The translations under genes were made by a program, and so were the position numbers. A stretch of 64,000 nt of DNA from positions 44,223 through 108,222 of the forward strand of contig VGSG01000005.1 of assembly GCA_016875095.1 (NCBI GenBank), read 5' to 3'. Origin of the DNA: Deltaproteobacteria bacterium. Lineage in GTDB: Bacteria > Desulfobacterota > Desulfomonilia > Desulfomonilales > Desulfomonilaceae. This document shows positions 36,594 through 45,094 of the stretch, in pieces (the stretch's first letter is position 1; each line of letters opens with the position of its first letter). The notes below the pieces were generated by a model. The model searched no databases, was not told where the DNA came from, and worked only from the letters and a program-made list of their open reading frames with translations.

Positions 36594-36899
36594 ATGCCTG
36601 CTCGGCAGGATGATCATGAGTCGCAGCAACAAGGGCCGCCAACGTCCGATCAGATTCATCTCCAAGAGGACGATCCTATTGAAGCCACATTCCTGGATCG
36701 GTCGCTCGCTTTTGTAGCTCTGGTGGGACCCGCGTGCTATCTCATATCGTGGATCCAAGACCTGCTTCTGGACCTTGTTCCTAAGACTGTCAGCAACATG
36801 TCTGTGCTTGCCGGCATCATTGTTTTCCTGGTAAGTGTGGGCTGGCTCTCGAAGCGGATCTATCGTCTGAGAATGAAACGCGGCCAATCCCATCCCTAG
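36594..36899 (+). CDS. Small two-helix membrane protein
   Basis: The 101-residue protein has a polar, Gln-rich N-terminus (MPARQDDHESQQQGPP), then two hydrophobic helices (about 40-58 and 70-88). The C-terminus KRIYRLRMKRGQSHP is basic and probably cytoplasmic. AAGGAG precedes the ATG. It is the last gene of the tmc-like regulatory operon and could be an accessory or modulator. No homologue was recognised. Confidence 0.65.
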   Translation: MPARQDDHESQQQGPPTSDQIHLQEDDPIEATFLDRSLAFVALVGPACYLISWIQDLLLDLVPKTVSNMSVLAGIIVFLVSVGWLSKRIYRLRMKRGQSHP

Positions 36900-37012
36900 C
36901 AGCCATAGTGAGTGAAGAGCGCGCCACGTAGGTGTCGAAACTAGGCTGCGGGTGCGCTGAATGAGCAATGGTCATCAACTGCGCAGCAGAAAAAGTTGAC
37001 TCCGGTGAGATC

Positions 37013-37639
37013 ATGCAGAGGAAGCGGGTCGGTATTGTCTTATTCGACGACGTTGAAATCCTCGATTTCTGCGGCCCCTTCGAGGTGTTCTCGGTGGTTC
37101 GGCTTGATGAAGAGAAGCGTCGTGAACAGGCCTCACCGTTTGATGTTTTCTTGGTGGCCGAAAAAGTCGACCCGGTCATTACTGCCGGCGGCATGAGAGT
37201 CATTCCCGATCATACTTTTGGGAGCTGTCCCAAGCTTGACGTTCTCGTGGTTCCGGGAGGTTGGGGAACGCGCACAGAGATGAATAACTCTGTGTTGCTT
37301 GACTGGCTGCGTGCTCGCGCCTCTGAAGTTGAAACCCTGACCTCGGTCTGCACGGGATCGATGCTGCTTGGCTCTGCTGGACTACTCGATGGGCTCCATG
37401 CAACAACGCACTGGCGGTCTCTCGATTGGATGCGCGATTCGTTTCCTCTGGTCACTGTGGAGTACGACCGGCATGTGGTGGAGGACGGGCGCGTGCTCAC
37501 CTCAGCGGGCATTTCTGCCGGGATTGATATGGCGCTCAAGGTGGTGTTGCGCTATTTCGGCGATAGTATTGCCCGCGCCGCTGCCAAACATATGGAATAC
37601 CCCTTCCCAGAACATAATAGGCGGCGAATTCAGCCCTAA
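37013..37639 (+). CDS. DJ-1/PfpI-family protein (isonitrile hydratase-like)
   Basis: The 208-residue protein shows KRVGIVLFDDVEILDFCGP at the start and VVPGGWGTR. The nucleophile elbow is TSVCTGSMLLGSAGLL, whose cysteine is the catalytic residue of the superfamily, and HWRSLDWM follows. ISAGIDMALKVV is the AraC-N-terminal-like region. It may act as an isonitrile hydratase, glyoxalase-like enzyme or regulator remnant without HTH. The start at 37013 (MQRKRVG) is favoured over 36968. Confidence 0.82.
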   Translation: MQRKRVGIVLFDDVEILDFCGPFEVFSVVRLDEEKRREQASPFDVFLVAEKVDPVITAGGMRVIPDHTFGSCPKLDVLVVPGGWGTRTEMNNSVLLDWLRARASEVETLTSVCTGSMLLGSAGLLDGLHATTHWRSLDWMRDSFPLVTVEYDRHVVEDGRVLTSAGISAGIDMALKVVLRYFGDSIARAAAKHMEYPFPEHNRRRIQP

Positions 37640-37648
37640 GCCCGTGGC

Positions 37649-37677
37649 GACCCGCTTCGGGTCTGCTTCGCGGAAGC
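37649..37677. terminator. Tandem hairpins between convergent genes
   Basis: GACCCG-CTT-CGGGTC (37649-37663) is followed by GCTTC-GCG-GAAGC (37665-37677). The 48-base gap separates the convergent DJ-1 and cobO genes. There is no T-tract, so a bidirectional terminator role is likely but weakly supported. Confidence 0.35.
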
Positions 37678-37687
37678 GAATCCCCTG

Positions 37688-38254
37688 CTAGTAATCAATA
37701 CCCGGCTGGGGTTCTATATTCTGCCGGTATGCATGTTTGATCTCATTGACCTCAGACACTGTGTGGGCTCGGTCGATTACCTCCGAACGCGCGTCCCGAC
37801 CGGTGAGGACAAGGCGCATGTTCGGCGGCTTGCTCTCAATGAGGTCAAGGACCTGGGGGAGGTCCACAAGCTTCAGGCGCAAAGCGTTGTTGATTTCGTC
37901 GCAAACGAGTATGTCGAATTCTCCCGAAAGCATCTTTTCCTTTCCAAGCTCAATTGCCTCCTGCGGATTGGCTCTGTGCTCTTGATATGGGTACGGATTC
38001 CCTTGGATGCCGCAAAAACCTTTCCCCGTCAGGTGATGTTCAACATACGGGGCCACTAGTTTCAAGCCGTCGTACTCGCCTGCGTGCAGATCGCCTTTCA
38101 TGAATTGGACGAGGCATACCTTCATGCCATGTCCTACGGCTCTCACGATCATCCCCAGCGCGGAGGTTGTCTTGCCCTTGCCGTAGCCCGTCACAACGAC
38201 CACCAGTCCTAGCCTTTTCGCCGGCTCCAGTTTCTGCATGGGCGCCGTATGCAT
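37688..38254 (-). CDS. cobO: Cob(I)alamin adenosyltransferase (CobO/BtuR type)
   Basis: The 188-residue enzyme attaches the adenosyl group to cobalamin. It has the P-loop VTGYGKGKTTSALGM and VQFMKGD, then EFDILVCDEINNAL. VLTGRDA is the terminal signature. AGGAAGG lies about five bases before ATG 38254, so the long upstream open frame to 38464 is rejected. The divergent neighbour is a B12-binding radical SAM enzyme; the 170-base gap shows no B12 riboswitch that I can recognise. Confidence 0.92.
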   Translation of the reverse strand: MHTAPMQKLEPAKRLGLVVVVTGYGKGKTTSALGMIVRAVGHGMKVCLVQFMKGDLHAGEYDGLKLVAPYVEHHLTGKGFCGIQGNPYPYQEHRANPQEAIELGKEKMLSGEFDILVCDEINNALRLKLVDLPQVLDLIESKPPNMRLVLTGRDARSEVIDRAHTVSEVNEIKHAYRQNIEPQPGIDY

Positions 38255-38424
38255 ACTGACCTTCCTGTCTTGTGCGGCTTCTAACCCAAATAAAAAGCTC
38301 ATGGGCTTGTCATGGGATGTCGTGAGCGCCGGACTCACCCAAAGCGGAATAAATTTGACCGATGGCTCCAAAAGAAGGTATTGTTGAGTTTTGGGTTTGG
38401 TGATAGCCGCCGAGGGAAATCCAG

Positions 38425-40053
38425 ATGAACGTCCTATTGTTGAATCCGAGCAGCCCGCCTTCATTCTGGAGCTTTGAGAGATCGTGCAAACTCTTGGGCC
38501 ACAAGTCGTTGATTCCGCCGTTGGGACTGATCACGGTGGCCGCCCTCCTTCCGGAAAGCTGGAACCTACGCCTGATAGATCTGAACTGCTCTTCCGTAAC
38601 AGATGACGATTGGGATTGGGCTGACATGGTGATGATCTCCGGCATGATCGTACAGCGTGACGGCATGTTCGGGCTTATCAGGGAGGCCAGGACGCGAGGA
38701 AAGACCGTGGTGGTCGGTGGCCCGTATTCCACTTCATGTCCGGAGGAAGCGCTGGCTGAGAAGCCGGACTTCCTGGTTCGAGGCGAAGGGGAGAATACGG
38801 TGCCTCTCCTTCTCGAGGCGCTGGCTGACGGAAAAATAGGCGGCGTTTTCTCCTCGACGGAAAAGCCGGATATGACCGAATCGCCAACGCCCCGTTTTGA
38901 CCTGTTGCACCTGCCTCACTACACCACTATGGCGGTCCAAACTTCGCGTGGATGTCCGTTTGATTGCGAGTTCTGCGATATCGTGAACCTGTATGGGAGA
39001 AAGCCTCGGTACAAAACGCCGGATCAGATCGCGGAAGAGCTGGAAACGTTATACCGGCTAGGCTGGCGGCGTGAGATCTTCTTCACCGACGACAACTTTA
39101 TCGGGAACAAGGTCTATGCCGGGCGAACCCTCCAGCGGCTTATCCCCTGGATGAAAGAGAGGGGAGAGCCCTTCGCGTTCTGGTGTCAGGCGTCGGTGAA
39201 TCTCGGCAACGACCCGGCCATGATAGACCTAATGACCGAAGCGAACTTTGCTACGGTTTTCATAGGGGTGGAGTCACCCGACGAAGAAGTGCTGGAACTC
39301 AACGCAAAGTATCAGAATATACGCCACCCGCTGCTCGAGTCTCTCGCCAATATCAAGAAGAATGGCCTGGGGGTAGTGGCAAGCTTTGTAATCGGCTTTG
39401 ACGGCGAACGAAAAGGCGCGGGCGAGCGCATTGCCGCGTTCGTGGAAGAGAGCGACATTCCATTCGTGATGCTTAACAGCCTGCAAGTCCTTCCCAATTC
39501 CAGGCTCTGGGACCGTCTCAAGAAGGAAGGACGTCTCCGCGAAAGCTGGACCACCGGAGAAGTTATCGGTAGTCGCCTCAACTATGCCCCCACCCGGCCC
39601 GAATCAGAAATCATGCAAGAGTACCTTCGGTGCTGGGAGTACCTGTACGAGCCCTCTCGTTATCTGGCCCGCGCGTACCGATATTTTCAGGCGATGAGGC
39701 CGACCCGACGAGCCCTCGCGGTCAAGAACGGCGCGCCACCTCAGACCGAGCCGGTGAAGGCGAAAACGCCCCTTCGGGAACGATTCAGAGATGTCATCTC
39801 ATTCTTGCGGCTTATCTGGTGGCAGGGGATCAAGCCCACCCATCGTGCCCTGTTCTGGCGCCAGTTGGCAGGGATGTATCGAGCGAATCCCAGCCGCCTA
39901 ATCAAGTATCTGGAATGCTGCGCGAACGGCGAGAACATGTTTCCATTGCGAGAGCTCGTGCGGCGCCGAGTGGCCGAGTCCCTTGAAGAACTAAGCCCGA
40001 GCAGCGGAACCCATTTGGCGTCGGGGAGGTTTGCCTCCTCCGGAGGTAAGTAG
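38425..40053 (+). CDS. B12-binding radical SAM protein (DUF4070 type)
   Basis: The 542-residue protein has an N-terminal B12-binding domain (about 1-135) and a radical SAM core with C177, C181 and C184 in TSRGCPFDCEFCDI. GRKPRYKTPDQI and IFFTDDNFIGN follow. The helical C-terminus (about 360-542) is of the DUF4070/HpnR-like kind. Hopanoid C-3 methylase HpnR belongs to the same branch, but its substrate cannot be inferred here. It lies divergent to cobO, and the hydrogenase protease gene starts four bases after its stop codon. Confidence 0.87.
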   Translation: MNVLLLNPSSPPSFWSFERSCKLLGHKSLIPPLGLITVAALLPESWNLRLIDLNCSSVTDDDWDWADMVMISGMIVQRDGMFGLIREARTRGKTVVVGGPYSTSCPEEALAEKPDFLVRGEGENTVPLLLEALADGKIGGVFSSTEKPDMTESPTPRFDLLHLPHYTTMAVQTSRGCPFDCEFCDIVNLYGRKPRYKTPDQIAEELETLYRLGWRREIFFTDDNFIGNKVYAGRTLQRLIPWMKERGEPFAFWCQASVNLGNDPAMIDLMTEANFATVFIGVESPDEEVLELNAKYQNIRHPLLESLANIKKNGLGVVASFVIGFDGERKGAGERIAAFVEESDIPFVMLNSLQVLPNSRLWDRLKKEGRLRESWTTGEVIGSRLNYAPTRPESEIMQEYLRCWEYLYEPSRYLARAYRYFQAMRPTRRALAVKNGAPPQTEPVKAKTPLRERFRDVISFLRLIWWQGIKPTHRALFWRQLAGMYRANPSRLIKYLECCANGENMFPLRELVRRRVAESLEELSPSSGTHLASGRFASSGGK

Positions 40054-40056
40054 AGG

Positions 40057-40554
40057 GTGGGCGGACGAGACGAAAAGATAGCAGTGCTGGGAGTGGGTAA
40101 CATCCTGCTGACCGACGAAGGGATCGGCGTGCGGGTCGTCGAGGAGCTTGGCCACCGGTACGCTTTTCCTGAGAACGTGCAACTGGTTGATGGCGGAACC
40201 CAGGGCCTCTGGCTCATGTCCACTATTCACGAATCAGACCACCTCATTGTGGTAGACGCGGTCCTCAACAGAGGAGAGCCCGGAACCCTTTATCGACTCG
40301 AGCGAGAAGATCTTCCCAAAGGGATCAGGGCTAAGCAGTCCGCTCACGACAGCGATCTGGTTGAGGCCCTGAACCTCTGCCGGCTCCTGGATATGGGTCC
40401 GAAGTCGGTGGTGGTGGTTGGGGTGGAGCCCGAGGACATCAGGACAGTGGGTATCGAACTCACTCCCACCCTTGCCGGTAAGATGGATGAAATTATCGAC
40501 CGGGTGCTGGAAGAGCTGAAAACCCTGGGAATCTCTCCGGAAAAAAAGAATTGA
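40057..40554 (+). CDS. [NiFe]-hydrogenase maturation protease (M52 family)
   Basis: The 165-residue endopeptidase removes the C-terminal tail of the hydrogenase large subunit after Ni insertion. Motifs are LGVGNILLTDEGIGV with a conserved acid, VDAVL, and QSAHDSDLVEAL, which supply the metal-binding Glu, Asp and His. It starts with GTG at 40057, with GGAGG at 40042-40046. No hydrogenase structural genes are in the window, so its target is elsewhere. Confidence 0.9.
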   Translation: MGGRDEKIAVLGVGNILLTDEGIGVRVVEELGHRYAFPENVQLVDGGTQGLWLMSTIHESDHLIVVDAVLNRGEPGTLYRLEREDLPKGIRAKQSAHDSDLVEALNLCRLLDMGPKSVVVVGVEPEDIRTVGIELTPTLAGKMDEIIDRVLEELKTLGISPEKKN

Positions 40555-40657
40555 ACCCGACCCGACCTATGTGGTAAATTCCGATGTTATTGCAGGGGGA
40601 GAACCTTCCCAGTTTCTCACCACCATCATCGGCTTAGTTTGAGTCAGGAGGCATCTT

Positions 40658-41071
40658 ATGAAGAGAGGTAGGATAGGTCTCGCATTGGTCCTCGCTGTGG
40701 TTTTGGTGGCCGCTTTCACCCTGGCCTACGCGGCTTCGAAGGCGCCGGACAAGCCCGTCACCGTTGAATCAAAGGACGTATTCAAGGAGAGGAAGAAAGC
40801 CCCGGTCGTTTTCGATCACGCGAAGCACAAGGAAGCGAAGTGCGACGCATGTCACCACGTGTACAAAGACGGCAAGAACGTCTTCAAAGAGGGTGACGAG
40901 GTCCAGAAGTGCGGCGCATGTCACAAACTGGAAGACCAAGACAAGGTGCTCAAATTGGAAAAGGCATTTCATAAGCAATGCCAGGACTGCCACAAGAAAC
41001 TGAAAAAAGAGAAACAGAAGACCGGACCCACAGCCTGTGGGAAATGCCATCCTGGGGCAAAAGACGAATAA
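40658..41071 (+). CDS. Tetraheme cytochrome c3
   Basis: The 137-residue precursor has a signal peptide (MKRGRIGLALVLAVVLVA, cleaved near AYA). Four CXXCH motifs lie at residues 62-66, 85-89, 108-112 and 127-131. FDHAKH provides two additional histidine ligands, as in class III c3. The mature protein is strongly lysine-rich, like the basic type I c3 that shuttles electrons between periplasmic hydrogenases and membrane complexes. Location after a hydrogenase protease supports this. AGGAGG lies before ATG. A weak promoter-like TTGAAC-N17-GTAAAT lies at 40551-40579. Confidence 0.93.
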   Translation: MKRGRIGLALVLAVVLVAAFTLAYAASKAPDKPVTVESKDVFKERKKAPVVFDHAKHKEAKCDACHHVYKDGKNVFKEGDEVQKCGACHKLEDQDKVLKLEKAFHKQCQDCHKKLKKEKQKTGPTACGKCHPGAKDE

Positions 41072-41127
41072 CGACATTCTGAGGCGCAGGACCTCCGGTC
41101 TTGCGTCACCGGCTGGATAAACAACAG

Positions 41128-41163
41128 GAGCCCTCTTCCGCCGCGAGAGGGCTCTTGTCTTTT
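41128..41163 (+). terminator. Terminator after cytochrome c3
   Basis: GAGCCCTCT (41128-41136) pairs with AGAGGGCTC (41146-41154), followed by TTGTCTTTTAG. It separates the c3 gene from the c-b fusion gene. Confidence 0.75.
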
Positions 41164-41174
41164 AGAGTTTGTCC

Positions 41175-41204
41175 TTGACCTCCCCCCCAAGGTGTATGTA
41201 ATAA
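41175..41204 (+). promoter_or_regulatory. Promoter of the heptaheme c-b fusion gene
   Basis: TTGACC (41175-41180) and TAATAA (41199-41204) are 18 bases apart, about 90 bases before the ATG at 41296 and just after the c3 terminator. Confidence 0.45.
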
Positions 41205-41295
41205 TTGCTCGCTATCCTGGGTCTTTCCTGACTGCAATCACTGTCAACTTATGCGCTCTGTGAGAGGATGACACCTCGCGAAGAAGGAGTCCGTT

Positions 41296-43011
41296 ATGAA
41301 AGGAAGAGCATCCGGTTTCCCTGTGGGGAGATGGGTAACTCTGTGCGCGGTTGCTGCGGGATTGCTTCTTGTGTTTCAGTATTCCTCCGTGCCTCTGCGC
41401 GCTCAAGAACAAAAACCGGCCGCGGGTCAGCCTTCAGAAGTGAAGCCTGAGGCGCCCCAACCCGTAAAAGCCCCTGAGGCAAAGCCTGAGCCAAAGGCTG
41501 AAGAGAAAAAGCCGGCTGCCGAACAGAAACCAGGGGCGGCCAAGAAAGAAGAGCCTGAAGCTCTGGACAACGACAGTTGTATGGATTGTCACACCTCCGA
41601 CATTCTCAAGCAATCACCCGAGGAGCGGGCTGAGAATGTTGTGGTGGCGGACAAACCTCAGCCTCCGGCCAAGAAGCCCCCATACCTATTCGGCGAACTC
41701 AGCCTGGCCATATCCATGAAGAAATACAAAGATGGCGTGCACGCGGAGACAGCGTGTGTCGACTGTCACCAGGATATCAAGGAGCTACCACACGCGCAGC
41801 GAGTAGCCCGGGTCGACTGCAAGAAATGCCATGAAGAAGCCGTGGAAATGACCGCGGCGAGCGCCCATGGGAAAAAAGCCGGCCCGAAGGAGCCCGGTTG
41901 CATCGGCTGCCACGACGTTCATTACGGCAAGGGATCGGACGCGGATGTCCAAGGCTGGAAGAGCAAGCACTGCGTCGATTGTCACACCAAGTACGGGCTG
42001 GATACCGTCGCCGGGCACGCAAAGATTTACGCGCCCAAGAGACACCTGGCCCTGGGATGCATGACCTGCCATCAGGGCGAACAGCCCGGCGTGCATAACA
42101 TCACTCCCGTGAAGACAAAGGTCGCGGGGTGCGAAGCATGCCACACCAAGTACACGATCCTGGCCAAAAAGAAGGTGGAACCTGTAAGCTTTTGGGATTA
42201 CGTCAAGCAGGTGGGTTTCATCAACAAAGAGGTCCTTGCTAAGTTCGGTTACGTGGTCGGGGCCCATCGGATTCCGGCCCTGGATACCATCGTCATTCTG
42301 GTCGTGCTCGGACCTCTCGCTCTGCCGATCTTCCACGGCGGGCTTAGGATCTTGACGCGTCGTAAAGGGCCCATCGAGCTGCCTGAAGAGAAGATCCTTC
42401 TGCACCCTCTAATCGAGCGACTCTGGCATTGGGCGCAGGCGATCTGCGTCGTAGTGCTCATCATTACCGGCGCCATGATCCATTGGCCGGAGAAATTCCC
42501 CGGCTGGTTTCAATGGGCGGTGGACATTCACGAATGGTTCGGATGGGCTACGGTGATCGTCTTCTTGATTTGGCTCGTGTACAACTTGACCACGAAGCGG
42601 ATCACGCATTACATCCCCCAAAAGGGCGAAATTCCGAAAGGCATGATCACTCAGGCCAAGTTCTATGGGTACGGCATCTTCAAGCATGAGCCGCACCCGT
42701 ACGCGCCGTCTGAAGACAACAAGTTCAACCCGCTTCAAAAGATTGCCTACCTGCAATTCCAGGTATTACTCATGCCGCTCCTGCTGATCAGCGGGTTGCT
42801 TTACATGTACCCCGACTATTTCCAGGGCTTCATAAAGGCGATTGGCGGCATGGTAGCGCTTGCCACGATCCACTACATCCTTGGCGCGCTCTTCACGGCG
42901 TTCTTGGTTGCTCACCTGTACTTGGCCACCACAGGTGAAACCATCGGCGAGAACTTCAAGGCCATCGTCTTTGGCTACGGGATAAAATCGGATCACCACC
43001 ATCAGGCATGA
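41296..43011 (+). CDS. Heptaheme cytochrome c fused to cytochrome b561-like domain
   Basis: The 571-residue protein has a signal anchor (about 10-28), a Pro/Lys/Glu-rich linker (about 35-90) and seven CXXCH motifs between C95 and C279. The first is CMDCH and the last CEACH. A membrane domain from about residue 325 to the end has five hydrophobic segments and histidines such as LIERLWHWAQ, IHEWFG and HYILGALF. It ends VAHLYLATTGETIGENF, typical of FdnI/HyaC-type cytochrome b. It probably carries electrons between the quinone pool and periplasmic multiheme carriers. AAGGAG precedes the start. Confidence 0.9.
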   Translation: MKGRASGFPVGRWVTLCAVAAGLLLVFQYSSVPLRAQEQKPAAGQPSEVKPEAPQPVKAPEAKPEPKAEEKKPAAEQKPGAAKKEEPEALDNDSCMDCHTSDILKQSPEERAENVVVADKPQPPAKKPPYLFGELSLAISMKKYKDGVHAETACVDCHQDIKELPHAQRVARVDCKKCHEEAVEMTAASAHGKKAGPKEPGCIGCHDVHYGKGSDADVQGWKSKHCVDCHTKYGLDTVAGHAKIYAPKRHLALGCMTCHQGEQPGVHNITPVKTKVAGCEACHTKYTILAKKKVEPVSFWDYVKQVGFINKEVLAKFGYVVGAHRIPALDTIVILVVLGPLALPIFHGGLRILTRRKGPIELPEEKILLHPLIERLWHWAQAICVVVLIITGAMIHWPEKFPGWFQWAVDIHEWFGWATVIVFLIWLVYNLTTKRITHYIPQKGEIPKGMITQAKFYGYGIFKHEPHPYAPSEDNKFNPLQKIAYLQFQVLLMPLLLISGLLYMYPDYFQGFIKAIGGMVALATIHYILGALFTAFLVAHLYLATTGETIGENFKAIVFGYGIKSDHHHQA

Positions 43012-43038
43012 AAAGCGCCCGAAGGGTCCTTTGACAGC

Positions 43039-43070
43039 GGGCGGTCCTAAGCGGACCGCCCGTTTTTTTT
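43039..43070 (+). terminator. Strong rho-independent terminator
   Basis: GGGCGGTCC (43039-43047) pairs with GGACCGCCC (43053-43061), then GTTTTTTTT. It follows the c-b fusion gene and lies only four bases from the end of the convergent PAP2 gene. Confidence 0.93.
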
Positions 43071-43074
43071 CGCT

Positions 43075-43671
43075 TCAAATGAACCGAATGAGCAGAGTGA
43101 CCCACAATAGGCCGATCAGGTAGGATATTACCACATCACTGGGCCAGTGGGCCGCGAGAGTAATTCTGGCAATTCCCCCTATGACGAGAAGTGAAGCGCA
43201 GACGGCCAATAGGACCCATCGACGGTGTCCCGACCCCTTTGCCGCGGCCAGAACTGCTACGAATCCCACGGTCGATATGTAATTGAAAGCGAAGATGGAT
43301 GGGTATGCGGAACCCGAAACCGATTCCACAACCCGAACCAATTCCGGAGAAGGCCGAGGCTGGGCAACGACTGGACCGAGCCACTTTCCCAACAACCACA
43401 AGCCCATGAAGCTGACGATGGACAACAAAGCAGCCCGCCATCCGGCAATTAGCCACGAGATGACAAACGAAGCCGCGATCAGACCCCAGATCCAAGGCGC
43501 TTTCGCCGTGGACGACATCACCTGAGCCCAGTATTTGGATTCGGGCGGGAGGGATTGTATCAATCTGGTGATGCTCACGTCGCCGGGAAGGTACGGGAGA
43601 TATTTAAGGCAAATGGTCAGTATGACTGCCAAGACGAGAAGAACCGACCATATTGCCTCTTTTGTTCTCAT
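43075..43671 (-). CDS. PAP2-family membrane phosphatase
   Basis: The 198-residue protein has six hydrophobic segments and all three PAP2 motifs. KWLGPVVAQPRP is the KX6RP motif, GSAYPSIFAF is in place of PSGH, and ITLAAHWPSDV is the RX5HX3D-like motif. It probably dephosphorylates undecaprenyl pyrophosphate or a phospholipid. The YPS in place of PSGH loses the usual histidine, so activity should be checked. Start at ATG 43671 (MRTKEAIW). Confidence 0.82.
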   Translation of the reverse strand: MRTKEAIWSVLLVLAVILTICLKYLPYLPGDVSITRLIQSLPPESKYWAQVMSSTAKAPWIWGLIAASFVISWLIAGWRAALLSIVSFMGLWLLGKWLGPVVAQPRPSPELVRVVESVSGSAYPSIFAFNYISTVGFVAVLAAAKGSGHRRWVLLAVCASLLVIGGIARITLAAHWPSDVVISYLIGLLWVTLLIRFI

Positions 43672-43733
43672 AACAGTGGTCGCGCTCCCCAATGAGGCTC
43701 GGCAAGAGCGCTGTCTCCTGTTGCAGGGCGAGG

Positions 43734-45092
43734 CTAGCGTTTTCCGAATGAACCGGAGATCAGTTCGGCAAAACCATCGTCCCCAGGCTTGGGTGGAGGT
43801 GGGATGTGCGGCACGCGCTTGACATCGGTTTGTCGGCTTAGTCCGAACAAGACGCTCAGCTCCCGAGTGATCGGGGTTTCTCGGAGGTCCACGAACCGCA
43901 GGATGCGGCCCAGATTCAAGTCAAACCAGTCGCTCTTCAGGCTGATGATCTCCGGGAACTTGAAATGGCTCCCCTTGTCCAGGTCCCAGGTATATTCCGC
44001 AAAGGGCCAGAACCGGTACCGACTAAAGACCAATGACCCTTTCCTGAATCGCTTCTGGATCGTATTGATCAGCAGAAACTTCCTCTCAGTGAAGACCTCG
44101 CCGTCTCCCACGGACACGTACCCTTGCCCGCCCTTGGTTTCGGTCCCTTTCCGCCGGTCCTTCTTGTACGAGTAAACGAAAAAGAAGTTCAGCTCCTCGA
44201 TGCCTCCGCCCGTGCCGTACGTGACAAAAGGCCAGAAGCTGTACCGTTCATGGCCTGTGCGGTAGTGGTGGTAGTAGTTGAGAAAGGGCCAAAGAACGCT
44301 GGTGGTCGCGGAATAATTGTCCTGCTGGCGCACATACAGCGGGAACGGCAGAGCGGTGTATGAGCCGGCTTGCTCGGTCCCCGGATACTTCTCGGTATGT
44401 TGGAAGAAGGGCCACAACACGAACATGTTTGAGTAGTCCCGCCGAATCGTGTCCGTCCCGAAGAGCGGCCATACTTTGAATGAGCTCCTGCCCGGGCTGT
44501 TCGCATATGTGATGATCGGCCACAAGATGCGGCGCGTGTGGATGTCCTCGTCCCTGCTTTCGTAATAGAGCGGAAAAAGGAAAAAGAAATTGCTGTCCAC
44601 GCCGTATCGCCGGTACGTATACCCGTAAAACGGAAAGAAGCCCCAATAATTCTGCCCCAGATCCGACGTGCCCTGGTACAGAGTCAGACACCGAGAATAG
44701 CCGTCAAAAGGGGGCGCCTTCGACCACCGACTCTCAAAGAACGGAACAAAAGCCATCTTACTCCTGAAAAAGGACTCTTCCCGATATCCAAAGGGAAAGA
44801 AAAAATCCACCCGTTCGTACCGGCCGGGCGCCTTGGTGTGAAAGAAGAGCGGTGGGAAACCCCATCCTTCTCCCAGGGTCCAGACACGGTCGGGCGCCCA
44901 CGGGTCCATACGACGAATGTTCAGGTCAGGGTCAATGGCAAAGGTTGTTTTTGGAGAGGCGTATCTGATCAAATCATAGGCTGAGCCGAAAACAGGCCCG
45001 GAAGAGAGCAGGCTCAAGAGAAGTATCAAAGCTGCCAAGTAGTAACGGCGTAAGCCTTGAGTTACGTGGCGCCGAAGATCGCGTCCGAGCAT
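43734..45092 (-). CDS. Exported aromatic-repeat protein downstream of mla genes
   Basis: The protein starts MLGRDLRRH, has a hydrophobic signal segment (LAALILLLSLLSSGPVFG) and is about 452 residues. The mature part is built of repeated short segments with WPF, FFPLYY, FFPFYGYTYRR, LWPFFQH, LPFPLYV and FWPFAEY, separated by charged turns. This is the pattern of transmembrane beta-strands with aromatic girdles, so an outer-membrane barrel is possible. It follows mlaD on the same strand. The frame extends 99 codons upstream to 45389, but that extension is the dispersed repeat (KGGRLLRPASRGTLNDM). No family name is assigned. Confidence 0.65.
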   Translation of the reverse strand: MLGRDLRRHVTQGLRRYYLAALILLLSLLSSGPVFGSAYDLIRYASPKTTFAIDPDLNIRRMDPWAPDRVWTLGEGWGFPPLFFHTKAPGRYERVDFFFPFGYREESFFRSKMAFVPFFESRWSKAPPFDGYSRCLTLYQGTSDLGQNYWGFFPFYGYTYRRYGVDSNFFFLFPLYYESRDEDIHTRRILWPIITYANSPGRSSFKVWPLFGTDTIRRDYSNMFVLWPFFQHTEKYPGTEQAGSYTALPFPLYVRQQDNYSATTSVLWPFLNYYHHYRTGHERYSFWPFVTYGTGGGIEELNFFFVYSYKKDRRKGTETKGGQGYVSVGDGEVFTERKFLLINTIQKRFRKGSLVFSRYRFWPFAEYTWDLDKGSHFKFPEIISLKSDWFDLNLGRILRFVDLRETPITRELSVLFGLSRQTDVKRVPHIPPPPKPGDDGFAELISGSFGKR

Positions 45093-45094
45093 GT

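Noticed and set aside
38255..38424. A B12 riboswitch between cobO and the radical SAM gene
   Set aside because: No B12-box-like core was recognised on either strand, and the gap is short for two divergent leaders.
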